Source: an uncultured Bacteroidales bacterium
GTDB taxonomy: Bacteria > Bacteroidota > Bacteroidia > Bacteroidales > UBA4417
Assembly: GCA_903879715.1 (NCBI GenBank)
Contig: CAIRMR010000097.1
Span: 49,457-113,456, forward strand
DNA: 64,000 nucleotides
Direction of reading: 5' to 3'
Of this stretch, positions 25,680 to 33,727 are shown in pieces (the stretch's first letter is position 1; every line of letters starts with the position of its first letter). The position numbers and the translations under genes are program-made. Under the pieces are notes generated by a model, which saw only the letters and a list, made by a program, of their open reading frames with translations, was not told the DNA's origin and did no database searches.

Positions 25680-25814
25680 ATGGAAACACAAGCTCTTATA
25701 TTTATGGTTACATCCGAAGTAATCATTACAGGACTAACTCTTTACTTCTTTATCCGGGTATTGTTTACAAAACCTAAGGGTGGAGTTGATTCATACACTG
25801 ATACTAAGGAATAG
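25680..25814 (+). CDS. MetS-like small subunit of the NSS transporter
   Basis: A 44-residue single-pass membrane protein: METQALIFMVTSEV, then the helix IITGLTLYFFIRVLF, then a polar tail TKPKGGVDSYTDTKE. It lies 60 bp after the NSS transporter gene and 11 bp before the APC permease gene. Small one-helix proteins beside NSS transporters are known as MetS in Corynebacterium (MetPS methionine/alanine uptake), and their presence is required for transport there. That this one does the same is inferred from size, topology and place. It is too short for standard ORF cut-offs. Confidence 0.75.
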   Translation: METQALIFMVTSEVIITGLTLYFFIRVLFTKPKGGVDSYTDTKE

Positions 25815-25825
25815 CTCTGTTAACT

Positions 25826-27265
25826 ATGGAAACAGGAAAGCCGGAATTTAAAAAAAGCCTTGGATTTATTGATTCCACAGCATTAGTAGCTGGTTCAATG
25901 ATCGGGTCGGGTATTTTTATTGTAAGTGCCGATATAGCCCGCAATGTTGGTGCTCCCGGCTGGATGTTGATTGTATGGATAATCACCGGTATAATGACCA
26001 TTTTTGCTGCCTTGAGTTACGGTGAATTGGCTTCGATGATGCCAAAAGCCGGAGGACAATACGTTTATCTGCGCGAAGCATTCAATCCGTTAGCTGGATT
26101 TCTTTATGGCTGGACATTTTTCACCGTAATTCAAACCGGAACTATTGCTGCAGTCGCTATGGCTTTCGCGAAATTTGCCGGCGTGCTTGTTCCCTGGTTT
26201 TCCGAAACCAATATTCTGCTCAACCTGGGAATTATCAAGATAAGTACGGTTCATCTGTTAGCAATAACAATGATCCTGGTACTAACATTCAATAACCTGC
26301 AGGGAATTAAAAATGGCAAATGGGTACAAAATGTTTTTACATTTCTGAAAGTAGCCTTATTGATTGGGTTTATTATTCTTGGATTGTTCTTTGCCGGAAA
26401 TCCGGATGCAGTAGCTCTGAATAAGAGCTATTTCTGGAAGCCGGTTGCAATGGATGGTTCAGTGTTAGGTGGCTGGGCATTGATTGCTGCCATAGGAGTA
26501 GCTATGGTTGGATCACTGTTTTCATCCGATTCCTGGAACAATATCACATTTGCGGCAGCAGAGGTAAAAAATCCGAAACGTAATATCCCGCTAAGTCTGG
26601 TTACAGGTGTTACACTTGTTACTATACTTTATATCCTTGCTAATTTTGTTTACCTGAATGCACTTCCTCTTCGGGGAATAGCAGATGGAACAGGTGTTTT
26701 TGAAAAAGGGATTCAATATGCAGCAAATGACCGGTTGGGATCTGCTTCGATGTTTGGATTGTTTGGCGCTCTGGCAGCTTTGCTGATGGCTGCTTTTGTT
26801 GTTATATCAACATTTGGCTGTAACAATGGATTGATCCTTTCCGGGGCCAGGGTTTATTATGCCATGGCAAAGGATAACCTTTTCTTCAAGAGTGCAGGAA
26901 CATTAAATAAAAATGCTGTGCCTGCTGCCGGACTTAAATTTCAGGCAGTTTGGGCTTCCCTGCTTTGTTTGTCAGGAACGTATTCAAATCTGCTCGATTA
27001 TGTTGTGTTTGCTGTTTTGATTTTTTATGTGCTTACAATTGCCGGCATATTTGCGCTCCGCCGGAAACTGCCAGACGTTGAACGTCCGTACAAGACTTTT
27101 GGTTATCCGGTTGTTCCTGTAATATATATGGCGGCTGCTTCATTGATCATGTTTGTTTTATTGATTTACAAACCCAATTATACCTGGCCGGGATTGATAA
27201 TAGTAATAATAGGTGTGCCGGTTTATTATGTCTGGAAGCGTTTTGGCGTGAAAAGTGAATTGTAG
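25826..27265 (+). CDS. APC family amino acid permease
   Basis: A 479-residue permease with twelve hydrophobic helices. The TM1 region STALVAGSMIGSGIFIVSADIA carries the GSGIF motif of the amino acid-polyamine-organocation superfamily. The conserved block AALSYGELASMMPKAGGQYVYLREAF follows, and the C-terminal part reads RRKLPDVERPYKTFGYPVVPVIYM. It resembles LAT-type exchangers of the family; substrate unknown. It starts 11 bp after the MetS-like gene and so shares an operon with the NSS transporter, giving one mRNA for two amino-acid transport systems. Confidence 0.92.
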   Translation: METGKPEFKKSLGFIDSTALVAGSMIGSGIFIVSADIARNVGAPGWMLIVWIITGIMTIFAALSYGELASMMPKAGGQYVYLREAFNPLAGFLYGWTFFTVIQTGTIAAVAMAFAKFAGVLVPWFSETNILLNLGIIKISTVHLLAITMILVLTFNNLQGIKNGKWVQNVFTFLKVALLIGFIILGLFFAGNPDAVALNKSYFWKPVAMDGSVLGGWALIAAIGVAMVGSLFSSDSWNNITFAAAEVKNPKRNIPLSLVTGVTLVTILYILANFVYLNALPLRGIADGTGVFEKGIQYAANDRLGSASMFGLFGALAALLMAAFVVISTFGCNNGLILSGARVYYAMAKDNLFFKSAGTLNKNAVPAAGLKFQAVWASLLCLSGTYSNLLDYVVFAVLIFYVLTIAGIFALRRKLPDVERPYKTFGYPVVPVIYMAAASLIMFVLLIYKPNYTWPGLIIVIIGVPVYYVWKRFGVKSEL

Positions 27266-27390
27266 AGATGCGATGCCTCGCGTCTCTGCCTGCGAGGAGG
27301 ATAAGAAAAGTGTCCCTTCGCTTCGCTCGGAATGACAGTGAATAGTGAACAACGAATAACGAATTTTACCCTGAGCGTAGTCGAAGGGAA
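27262..27390. repeat. Cluster of REP-like hairpin units
   Basis: Three units lie together directly after the permease stop codon. AGAGATGCG/CGCGTCTCT (27264-27287) forms a 9-bp stem with one G-U. TGTCCCTTCGCTTCGCTCGG (27311-27330) follows, and CCTGAGCGTAGTCGAAGGG (27370-27388) is nearly its inverted counterpart, so the last two can pair. A copy of the last word is upstream of the same operon at 23721-23744. Such CCCTTCG...CTCAGGG units are common dispersed repeats in environmental bacteria. The remainder up to 27521 shows nothing else. Confidence 0.55.
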
Positions 27391-27521
27391 CGAATAACGA
27401 TTTTTTACATGTGCCTTATAAAATAAAACTATTGATTTAATATCCCTTTCACCGGGAACTGTCTTCTTTTTATAATTGCCTGGAATTGTTTCATTTACAG
27501 TATATTTTATAATATCTGTTT

Positions 27522-28436
27522 ATGCTGGATGATTTAAAGAATTATTTCAATTTTAATAAGGGTGAACGCAATGGTATAATTGTGGTTATAGCTATAATTA
27601 TAGCAGTACTGGCTTATCCCTACCTGGTCAAAGTCTCTTTCAAGGATAATTCGGAAGAATTTTTACAATTTGCCAGGGAAATAAAACAATTTGAAGCAAG
27701 TTTGAAAAATGCTGCCGATTCAGCTGATATGGCTCGCCGGCTCGACTTTCAGCAAATGGACCGATCGGTTGCCGAAAATAAAATCACACCTTTCATTTTT
27801 AACCCAAACATGTTGCCATCAGAACAATGGAGCAAAATGGGATTAAAGGACTGGCAGATAAAAGTGATTAAAAAATACGAGGCAAAAGGTGGCAAGTTCT
27901 ATAAAAAGGAAGATTTTAAACGTATGTTCTGCATCTCACCTTCCGAATATGAAATACTTGAACCATACATTTCAATACCTGAGCAAAAAAACGAATATTC
28001 TGACCGAAAGCCGGAAATAAAGGAGATAAAGAAAAAAGTACTGGTTGATCTCAATACTGCTGACTCAGTTACATTGCTTACTTTATATGGTATAGGTCCT
28101 TCATTTGCCAGGCGCATATTAAAATACCGCAATTTGCTTGGTGGGTTTTACAGCAAAAATCAACTGCTTGAAGTGTATGGCTTTGACCAGGAAAAATTTG
28201 ATAAAATTGAAGCAAAATGTGAGGTGAGTCCGGGAGGTATAAAAAAAATCAATATAAATACCATACGAACAGAAGAACTGAAAAAGCATCCTTATCTGGA
28301 CTACTACACAGCCAAAGCAATAGTCGATCAGCGGGTAATTCTGGGGCGTTACACGTCGATTCAACAGATTAAGTCGATTCCCTTAATTCATGAAGACTTG
28401 TTCAATAAAATCCAGCATTATTTTGTACTTGAATGA
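27522..28436 (+). CDS. Helix-hairpin-helix domain protein (ComEA-like)
   Basis: A 304-residue protein with an N-terminal cytoplasmic stretch, one transmembrane helix (IIVVIAIIIAVLAYPYLV, about residues 19-36) and an external part with three helix-hairpin-helix units. These are FNPNMLPSEQWSKMGL...FKRMF (about 85-140), VDLNTADSVTLLTLYGIGPSFARRI (about 183-207) and ININTIRTEELKKHPYLDYYTAKAI (about 240-265). The NTA/T-x-x-L-xx-GIG pattern is that of ComEA-type DNA-binding proteins. Bacteroidetes relatives with this layout are uncharacterised; a role in DNA handling is possible but not shown. A TPR protein gene follows 29 bp later. Confidence 0.85.
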   Translation: MLDDLKNYFNFNKGERNGIIVVIAIIIAVLAYPYLVKVSFKDNSEEFLQFAREIKQFEASLKNAADSADMARRLDFQQMDRSVAENKITPFIFNPNMLPSEQWSKMGLKDWQIKVIKKYEAKGGKFYKKEDFKRMFCISPSEYEILEPYISIPEQKNEYSDRKPEIKEIKKKVLVDLNTADSVTLLTLYGIGPSFARRILKYRNLLGGFYSKNQLLEVYGFDQEKFDKIEAKCEVSPGGIKKININTIRTEELKKHPYLDYYTAKAIVDQRVILGRYTSIQQIKSIPLIHEDLFNKIQHYFVLE

Positions 28437-28465
28437 TTCTGCTGATAAATTAACACTACTAAAAG

Positions 28466-29809
28466 ATGTTTCAAAAGAAAATCATATTCTTTATTCTTAT
28501 CATGGCTTATCCTCTGTTGCTTATTGCTCAGGACGAAGCAGCACCTTTGATTGAACAAATGCAGAAAGTCAAAGGCACTGAAAAGATCGATTTGATGAAT
28601 GAAATATCGGTAGTATACCGGAAAACTGACAGGTATAAAGCGCTGGATTTTGCAAGGCAGGCATTTGAGCTTTCGGCTAAGGCTAATTACCTTCAAGGTA
28701 AAGCTCTTGCCTTGAAAAATGAAGGTGTTTGCTGGTTTTTTGTAGGGAATAATGATTCGGCAATGTTATGTTATAGACAATCTCTTGAACTGTTTTCTAA
28801 ATTTGGGGATAAAAAGGGTATGTCAGCATGCTATAATAACCTCGGACTGATTTCGCAGGAAACAGGAAAATACGATGAAGCGTTAAAATTTTATGAGCAT
28901 TCCATCGAAATGGATACGAAACTCAATGATCAGATCGGGGTTGCACAAACGAAAGACAATATGGTTAGTATCTATATTTATCTTGGTGATGCGAAATCAG
29001 CACTTAAGCTAACTAATGAATCTATAAAAATTTATTCTGACTTATTGTATAAGCCTGGTTTGTTGACTTGTTACATCAACAGAGGAGCGGCATTTGCTTA
29101 TCTGCAACAATATGATAACTCAATACGCGATTTTAATCAGGCATTGAATATGGCTGTTGAACTGAATGATAAATACATGGAAATAATGGCAAACAGTAAC
29201 CTGGGATACACTTACTGGAACATGAAAAAGCCTGAAATAGCAATGAAATACCTGAATATTGCTCTTGAGATGAGTGATGAAAGTGACGACGCTTTTAATA
29301 TCGACAAGACTCTTACTACAATGGCAGAAATATTTACCTCACAGAAAGAGTATTCAAAATCAATAGAGATTTTACAGAAGTTATTGAAACGAAATGAAGA
29401 TACCCGGAATGTACGACAAGCTTCCGCCGTAATGACGGCTATTGGCCGGAATTTAATTGAACTCAACGAAATGGATAAAGCCGTTGGTTATTTGTCGAAG
29501 AGTTTGCAGATAACTGTAAATTTAAGTGCCAGGTACGAATTGCTCGAAAACTATAGGAATCTCGCCCATGCCAATGCAATCCTGCATAATTTTTCAACCG
29601 CCGACAGCCTGCAGGATTTGTTTGCTCAAACTTATTTGGAATTATATAGTGATTCAATTGCAAACACCAGAAAAGAGAAAACCCGTACTAATGTAAGAAA
29701 TACTCCTGTTGCTTCTAATACAGCCAATTGGATGATTGCGTTTTTACTGATGTTGTCAGTATTGTTCCTTTCGGTGTTGGTTTTCAGGGGCTATAAACAT
29801 CAGGAATAG
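28466..29809 (+). CDS. Exported TPR protein with C-terminal membrane anchor
   Basis: A 447-residue protein: signal peptide (FFILIMAYPLLLIAQ), then tetratricopeptide repeats across residues about 35-395, and one transmembrane helix near the C-terminus (WMIAFLLMLSVLFLSVLVFRG) followed by only a few residues. Typical TPR cores include MSACYNNLGLISQETGKYDEALKFYEHS and MANSNLGYTYWNMKKPEIAMKYLNIA. The layout equals the sensor half of Bacteroidetes TPR histidine kinases or LuxR-type regulators, but the cytoplasmic output domain is missing and the stop codon is clean. Either a complete anchored scaffold or a sensor that lost its output. Short distance to the HhH gene suggests cotranscription. Confidence 0.85.
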   Translation: MFQKKIIFFILIMAYPLLLIAQDEAAPLIEQMQKVKGTEKIDLMNEISVVYRKTDRYKALDFARQAFELSAKANYLQGKALALKNEGVCWFFVGNNDSAMLCYRQSLELFSKFGDKKGMSACYNNLGLISQETGKYDEALKFYEHSIEMDTKLNDQIGVAQTKDNMVSIYIYLGDAKSALKLTNESIKIYSDLLYKPGLLTCYINRGAAFAYLQQYDNSIRDFNQALNMAVELNDKYMEIMANSNLGYTYWNMKKPEIAMKYLNIALEMSDESDDAFNIDKTLTTMAEIFTSQKEYSKSIEILQKLLKRNEDTRNVRQASAVMTAIGRNLIELNEMDKAVGYLSKSLQITVNLSARYELLENYRNLAHANAILHNFSTADSLQDLFAQTYLELYSDSIANTRKEKTRTNVRNTPVASNTANWMIAFLLMLSVLFLSVLVFRGYKHQE

Positions 29810-29841
29810 AATGGGTTTTATTCCTGATATTTCTCCATTGG

Positions 29842-30723
29842 TCATCTTCTGCTTCCCCAAACCTGCACCATAACCATTCCCGCCAGCATCAATAAGCATC
29901 CTGCCAGATTGCGGAAACTCAGTATTTCGTTAAGCAGAAGCCAGCCTCCGATTACAGCAAAAACTGTCTCAAAACTTAAAATGATGGAAGCATAGGCCGG
30001 GTGAACATGTTGCTGGGCCACAACTTGCATGGTATAAGCAATGCCAACCGATATCAGACCGCCATACAGCAATGGCCATGATGCCTGAAGAATAGTTTGT
30101 AACGTGATCGTTTCAAAAATAAAAGCTGCAGTAAGGCTTAATATGCCGCAAACCGCGAACTGAAATGCCGAAAGCGGAAGTGCAGAATGTGTGTCAACAA
30201 GTTTGTTAATTAATTGCACATGTATAGCCCAGAAAAATGCACTCAGCAAAATAAGTAAATCGCCGTATTGTAAGATAAACGGTCCGTCAATTGTTAAAAG
30301 ATATAGTCCTGCAAGGGCAATAAAAGCACCCATCCACAATATACGGGTAATATGTTGCCCGATAAGAATGCCGATCAGCGGAACAAGAATCACATAAAAG
30401 CCAGTGATGAAACCGGCTTTTCCAGCTGTTGTATAAACCATGCCAGCCTGCTGCAGCGAAGCTCCGATAAAAAGTACTATTCCTGCTAAGAGGCCACCTT
30501 TCAGAATATTCTTTTGCTTTGCCGATGGACTCTTCTGTTTGAATTTCATCCAGAATATAAGCGGAAGTAGTGAGGCGCTCCCCAATAAAAACCGAATCCC
30601 GTTAAACGTAAAAGGACCGATAAATTCCATTCCGGCACGTTGCGCAACAAAAGCAAAGCCCCATATTGCTGCCGTAATCCACAGCATAATTATCGCCCCG
30701 CGATTGTAAACGCCTTTCTGCAT
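29842..30723 (-). CDS. DMT superfamily (EamA) transporter
   Basis: A 293-residue inner membrane protein with ten helices in two EamA repeats: AAIWGFAFVAQRAGMEFIGPFTFNGIRFLLG in the first and SAFFWAIHVQLINKLVD in the second. The C-terminal repeat ends AYASIILSFETVFAVIGGWLLLNE, as in RhaT/EamA exporters. The substrate is unknown; amino acids or metabolites are usual. It has a -7 box at 30743-30750 and is convergent with the TPR gene. Confidence 0.92.
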   Translation of the reverse strand: MQKGVYNRGAIIMLWITAAIWGFAFVAQRAGMEFIGPFTFNGIRFLLGSASLLPLIFWMKFKQKSPSAKQKNILKGGLLAGIVLFIGASLQQAGMVYTTAGKAGFITGFYVILVPLIGILIGQHITRILWMGAFIALAGLYLLTIDGPFILQYGDLLILLSAFFWAIHVQLINKLVDTHSALPLSAFQFAVCGILSLTAAFIFETITLQTILQASWPLLYGGLISVGIAYTMQVVAQQHVHPAYASIILSFETVFAVIGGWLLLNEILSFRNLAGCLLMLAGMVMVQVWGSRR

Positions 30724-30742
30724 AAATAGGATTAAGAATCAG

Positions 30743-30750
30743 CAAATGTA
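30743..30750 (-). promoter_or_regulatory. -7 box of the EamA transporter gene
   Basis: TACATTTG on the minus strand matches TAnnTTTG perfectly, 19 nt before the ATG at 30723. Confidence 0.5.
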
Positions 30751-30809
30751 CTGAAATTCAAAGTGACAAGTCTCAAGATACAAATCCCAAATTCCAATTC
30801 GCAAGTCCC

Positions 30810-31140
30810 GAACAACAACCGAATGTCCATCGAATAGCAACTACTTCAACTCAAACACTCTAAAATCTCACACCTCAACCATTGAATAACCATCGAATGA
30901 CAACTAATATAACTCAGACTCTCTGAATTCTCACACCTCAACCATTGAATGACCATCGAATGACAACTAACATAACTCAAACGCTCTGAATTCTCACACC
31001 TCAACCATTGAATGACCATCGAATGACAACTAACATAACTCAAACTCTCTGAATTCTCACACCTCAACCATTGAATGACCATCGAATGACAACTAAAATG
31101 ACTCAAATACGCTAAAATCTCATGCATCAACAATTGAATG
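30810..31140. repeat. 63-bp tandem repeat array
   Basis: At least four near-identical 63-bp units are in tandem: CACCTCAACCATTGAAT begins at 30871, 30934, 30997 and 31060. Degenerate partial copies lie on both sides (about 30816-30870 and 31123-31140). Each unit contains two related 11-bp words (ATTGAATGACC, ATCGAATGACA) followed by an AACTAACATAACTCAAA-type stretch. The array lies between the divergent EamA transporter and peptidase E genes. Because 63 is a multiple of three, one minus-strand frame stays open through it, but no start signal or family supports translation. Confidence 0.85.
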
Positions 31141-31183
31141 ACTACTATATCGTCTCGGAAGCTTAATATACTAAATCTTCTAT

Positions 31184-31191
31184 TATCTTTG
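31184..31191 (+). promoter_or_regulatory. -7 box of the peptidase E gene
   Basis: TATCTTTG, a perfect TAnnTTTG box 20 nt before the ATG at 31212, placed directly after the 63-bp repeat array. Confidence 0.5.
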
Positions 31192-31211
31192 ATCCTTAAA
31201 TCCAATCCATC

Positions 31212-31925
31212 ATGCAACTCTTATTATTAAGCAATTCCACCAACCAGGGAGAAGAATACTTAGGTTGGCCAAGGGAAATACTCAGCCGGTTTATCAAAAA
31301 GAATAACATCAGATCATGTTTGTTTGTGCCGTATGCCGGTGTTACAGTAAGCTGGGATGATTATACAAATCGTGTCAGTGATGTATTCGGTATGTGGGGA
31401 TGCCAGGTTCAATCGGTTCATACAGTCAGTGATCCTGTGCTATCAGTAAATAAAGCTGAATGTATAGTTGTGGGAGGCGGAAACACTTTCAGGCTGGTTC
31501 AGATGATGCATGAAACAGGGATTATGGCTGCCATCAGGGAGAAAGCGCTTGCCGGAACTCCGTTTATTGGTTGGAGCGCCGGATCAAATGTTGCCTGCCC
31601 AACCTTATGCACTACTAATGATATGCCTATTATTCAGCCATCTTCATTCAAAACGTTGAACCTGATTCCTTTCCAGATAAATCCACATTACCTTGATGCA
31701 AATCCGGAAGGTCATGGAGGTGAAACGCGTGAGCAACGGATCAATGAGTTCCAGGCATTGAATACCGATATTGTCGTTGTTGGATTGCGTGAAGCTACCG
31801 CCTTACAGGTTGATAATAACATTCTAAACTTACTTGGAAACAGGTCAATGAGGTTATTTGTACCTGGAAAAGAGCCGGTTGAACTTCAGCCGGGAAATGA
31901 GGTCAGTTTCCTGTTAAAGGATTAA
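31212..31925 (+). CDS. pepE: Dipeptidase E (peptidase family S51)
   Basis: A 237-residue cytoplasmic serine peptidase that splits N-terminal aspartyl dipeptides. The nucleophile serine is in the elbow IGWSAGSNVACPT, preceded by the oxyanion region IVVGGGNTFRLVQMMHETG. The later INPHYLDANPEGHGGETREQRINEF block is typical for PepE. The length matches the family (about 230). It is monocistronic, with its own -7 box. Confidence 0.95.
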   Translation: MQLLLLSNSTNQGEEYLGWPREILSRFIKKNNIRSCLFVPYAGVTVSWDDYTNRVSDVFGMWGCQVQSVHTVSDPVLSVNKAECIVVGGGNTFRLVQMMHETGIMAAIREKALAGTPFIGWSAGSNVACPTLCTTNDMPIIQPSSFKTLNLIPFQINPHYLDANPEGHGGETREQRINEFQALNTDIVVVGLREATALQVDNNILNLLGNRSMRLFVPGKEPVELQPGNEVSFLLKD

Positions 31926-32062
31926 TCTGAAAATTGAGAAATTTTTAGAATAAAAACAGAAAATCCTGAAAAACTGTAAACAATCAATTCGTGTTCAATT
32001 TCCAGGCCACATGATATTTCTATAAACGTGCAGTTTGCATCTTTTGCTTCCTACTTTCTTTT

Positions 32063-32070
32063 TATCTTTG
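32063..32070 (+). promoter_or_regulatory. -7 box next to the guaA start codon
   Basis: TATCTTTG ends only 4 nt before the guaA ATG. TTTG words at 32043-32046 and 32034-32037 bracket the expected -33 position. Transcription would start at about the ATG itself, so guaA mRNA may be leaderless. Confidence 0.5.
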
Positions 32071-32074
32071 TGCC

Positions 32075-33604
32075 ATGCACGAAACAATTCTGATCCTCGA
32101 TTTCGGTTCGCAATATACCCAGCTCATTGCCAGGCGTATACGCGAACTCAATGTGTATTGCGAAATACATCCGTTTAACCATATTCCTGCGCTTGGCAAC
32201 CATATCAAAGGTGTGATTCTGTCGGGAAGCCCTTTTTCAGTGCGTGATGCAGATTCACCAGCACCTGATCTGTCAGCTATCAGAGGGAAATACCCAATTC
32301 TCGGAGTATGTTATGGCGCGCAGTATTTATCTAAAACAGATGGCGGAGTAATTGCTCCTTCCGAAATCAGGGAATACGGTCGTGCAAATCTTTCGTTTAT
32401 CGATCATCAGAATGAATTGGTGCGCGGCATGTCGGACGGTGGACAGGTTTGGATGAGTCATGGCGACACAATTCTGGATATTCCGGAAAGTTTCCGGATC
32501 ATTGCAAGCACCCCGGATGTAAAAGTTGCTGGTTTCTGTATTCAGGGCGAACAAACATACGGTATACAATTCCATCCCGAAGTTTATCATAGTGTTGACG
32601 GCACAGTTTTGCTGCGCAATTTTATGGTTGATATCTGCGGATGCAACCAGGACTGGACTCCGCTTGCGTTTGTTGAAACTACAGTAGCTGAATTAAAAAA
32701 TCAGCTTGGGAATGATAAAGTAGTACTTGGTTTATCAGGTGGTGTTGATAGTTCGGTTGCCGCGGTACTTCTGCATAAAGCCATTGGGAAGCAGTTATAT
32801 TGCATTTTTGTCGACAACGGATTATTGCGCAAGGATGAATTTCAATCTGTTCTTGACTCTTATGAGCATATGGGTTTAAACGTAAAAGGTGTGGATGCCG
32901 GCAAGCGTTTCCTTGATGCATTAATAGGAATTACGGAGCCGGAGGCAAAGCGCAAAGCAATCGGCCGCACGTTTATCGAAGTTTTTGATGAAGAAGCGCA
33001 TCGCATCGAAGATGTGAAATGGCTGGCTCAGGGCACTATTTATCCTGATGTTATTGAATCAATATCAGTTAAAGGTCCTTCAGCTACCATCAAGAGCCAT
33101 CATAATGTGGGCGGTTTGCCCGATTTTATGAAACTCAAAGTGGTGGAACCTCTCAAAAGTCTTTTTAAAGATGAAGTCCGCCGCGTTGGAACTACTTTGC
33201 TGATTGATCCCAATATTCTCAGCAGGCATCCTTTCCCGGGTCCGGGTTTAGGAATCCGGATATTGAGCGATGTTACTCCCGAAAAAGTAGCAATCCTGCA
33301 GGAAGCAGATGCTATTTTCATAAACGGACTAAAAAATCATGGCCTCTACAATAAAGTATGGCAAGCCGGAACGATGTTGCTGCCTGTACAATCCGTAGGA
33401 GTAATGGGCGATGAGCGTACTTACGAGAACGTGGTTGCACTCAGAGCTGTAACATCTACCGATGGAATGACTGCTGATTGGGCTTATCTTCCATACGAAT
33501 TTTTATCAGCCATTTCGAGCGAGATTATCAATAAAGTGAAAGGCATAAACCGGGTAGTTTATGATATTAGTTCAAAACCACCAGCAACTATTGAATGGGA
33601 GTAA
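32075..33604 (+). CDS. guaA: GMP synthase (glutamine-hydrolysing)
   Basis: A 509-residue two-domain enzyme converting XMP, glutamine and ATP to GMP. The class I glutamine amidotransferase domain carries the nucleophile Cys79 in [11 protein letters not shown] and the His/Glu pair in [10 protein letters not shown]. The ATP-pyrophosphatase domain starts with the PP-loop [14 protein letters not shown] (about residues 222-235), and the dimerisation domain contains [14 protein letters not shown] and ends KPPATIEWE. All key residues are present. No guaB is next to it; GuaC elsewhere in the window runs the reverse branch. Confidence 0.98.
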   Translation: MHETILILDFGSQYTQLIARRIRELNVYCEIHPFNHIPALGNHIKGVILSGSPFSVRDADSPAPDLSAIRGKYPILGVCYGAQYLSKTDGGVIAPSEIREYGRANLSFIDHQNELVRGMSDGGQVWMSHGDTILDIPESFRIIASTPDVKVAGFCIQGEQTYGIQFHPEVYHSVDGTVLLRNFMVDICGCNQDWTPLAFVETTVAELKNQLGNDKVVLGLSGGVDSSVAAVLLHKAIGKQLYCIFVDNGLLRKDEFQSVLDSYEHMGLNVKGVDAGKRFLDALIGITEPEAKRKAIGRTFIEVFDEEAHRIEDVKWLAQGTIYPDVIESISVKGPSATIKSHHNVGGLPDFMKLKVVEPLKSLFKDEVRRVGTTLLIDPNILSRHPFPGPGLGIRILSDVTPEKVAILQEADAIFINGLKNHGLYNKVWQAGTMLLPVQSVGVMGDERTYENVVALRAVTSTDGMTADWAYLPYEFLSAISSEIINKVKGINRVVYDISSKPPATIEWE

Positions 33605-33727
33605 GGCACGACAGCATTACAGGGTAATCTGATCCCATATCTGAAAATGATTAATAAACACGGGTCTGGTTTTTGCTTATATTTACACGCTATGCCGCAT
33701 TCTATTTTTCAACAAACATTTATTTCC

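Noticed and set aside
30846..31217. 123-codon ORF with 21-residue repeats
   Set aside because: It exists because the 63-bp unit keeps the frame open; no start signal, family match or coding composition. Left as a caveat in the repeat finding.
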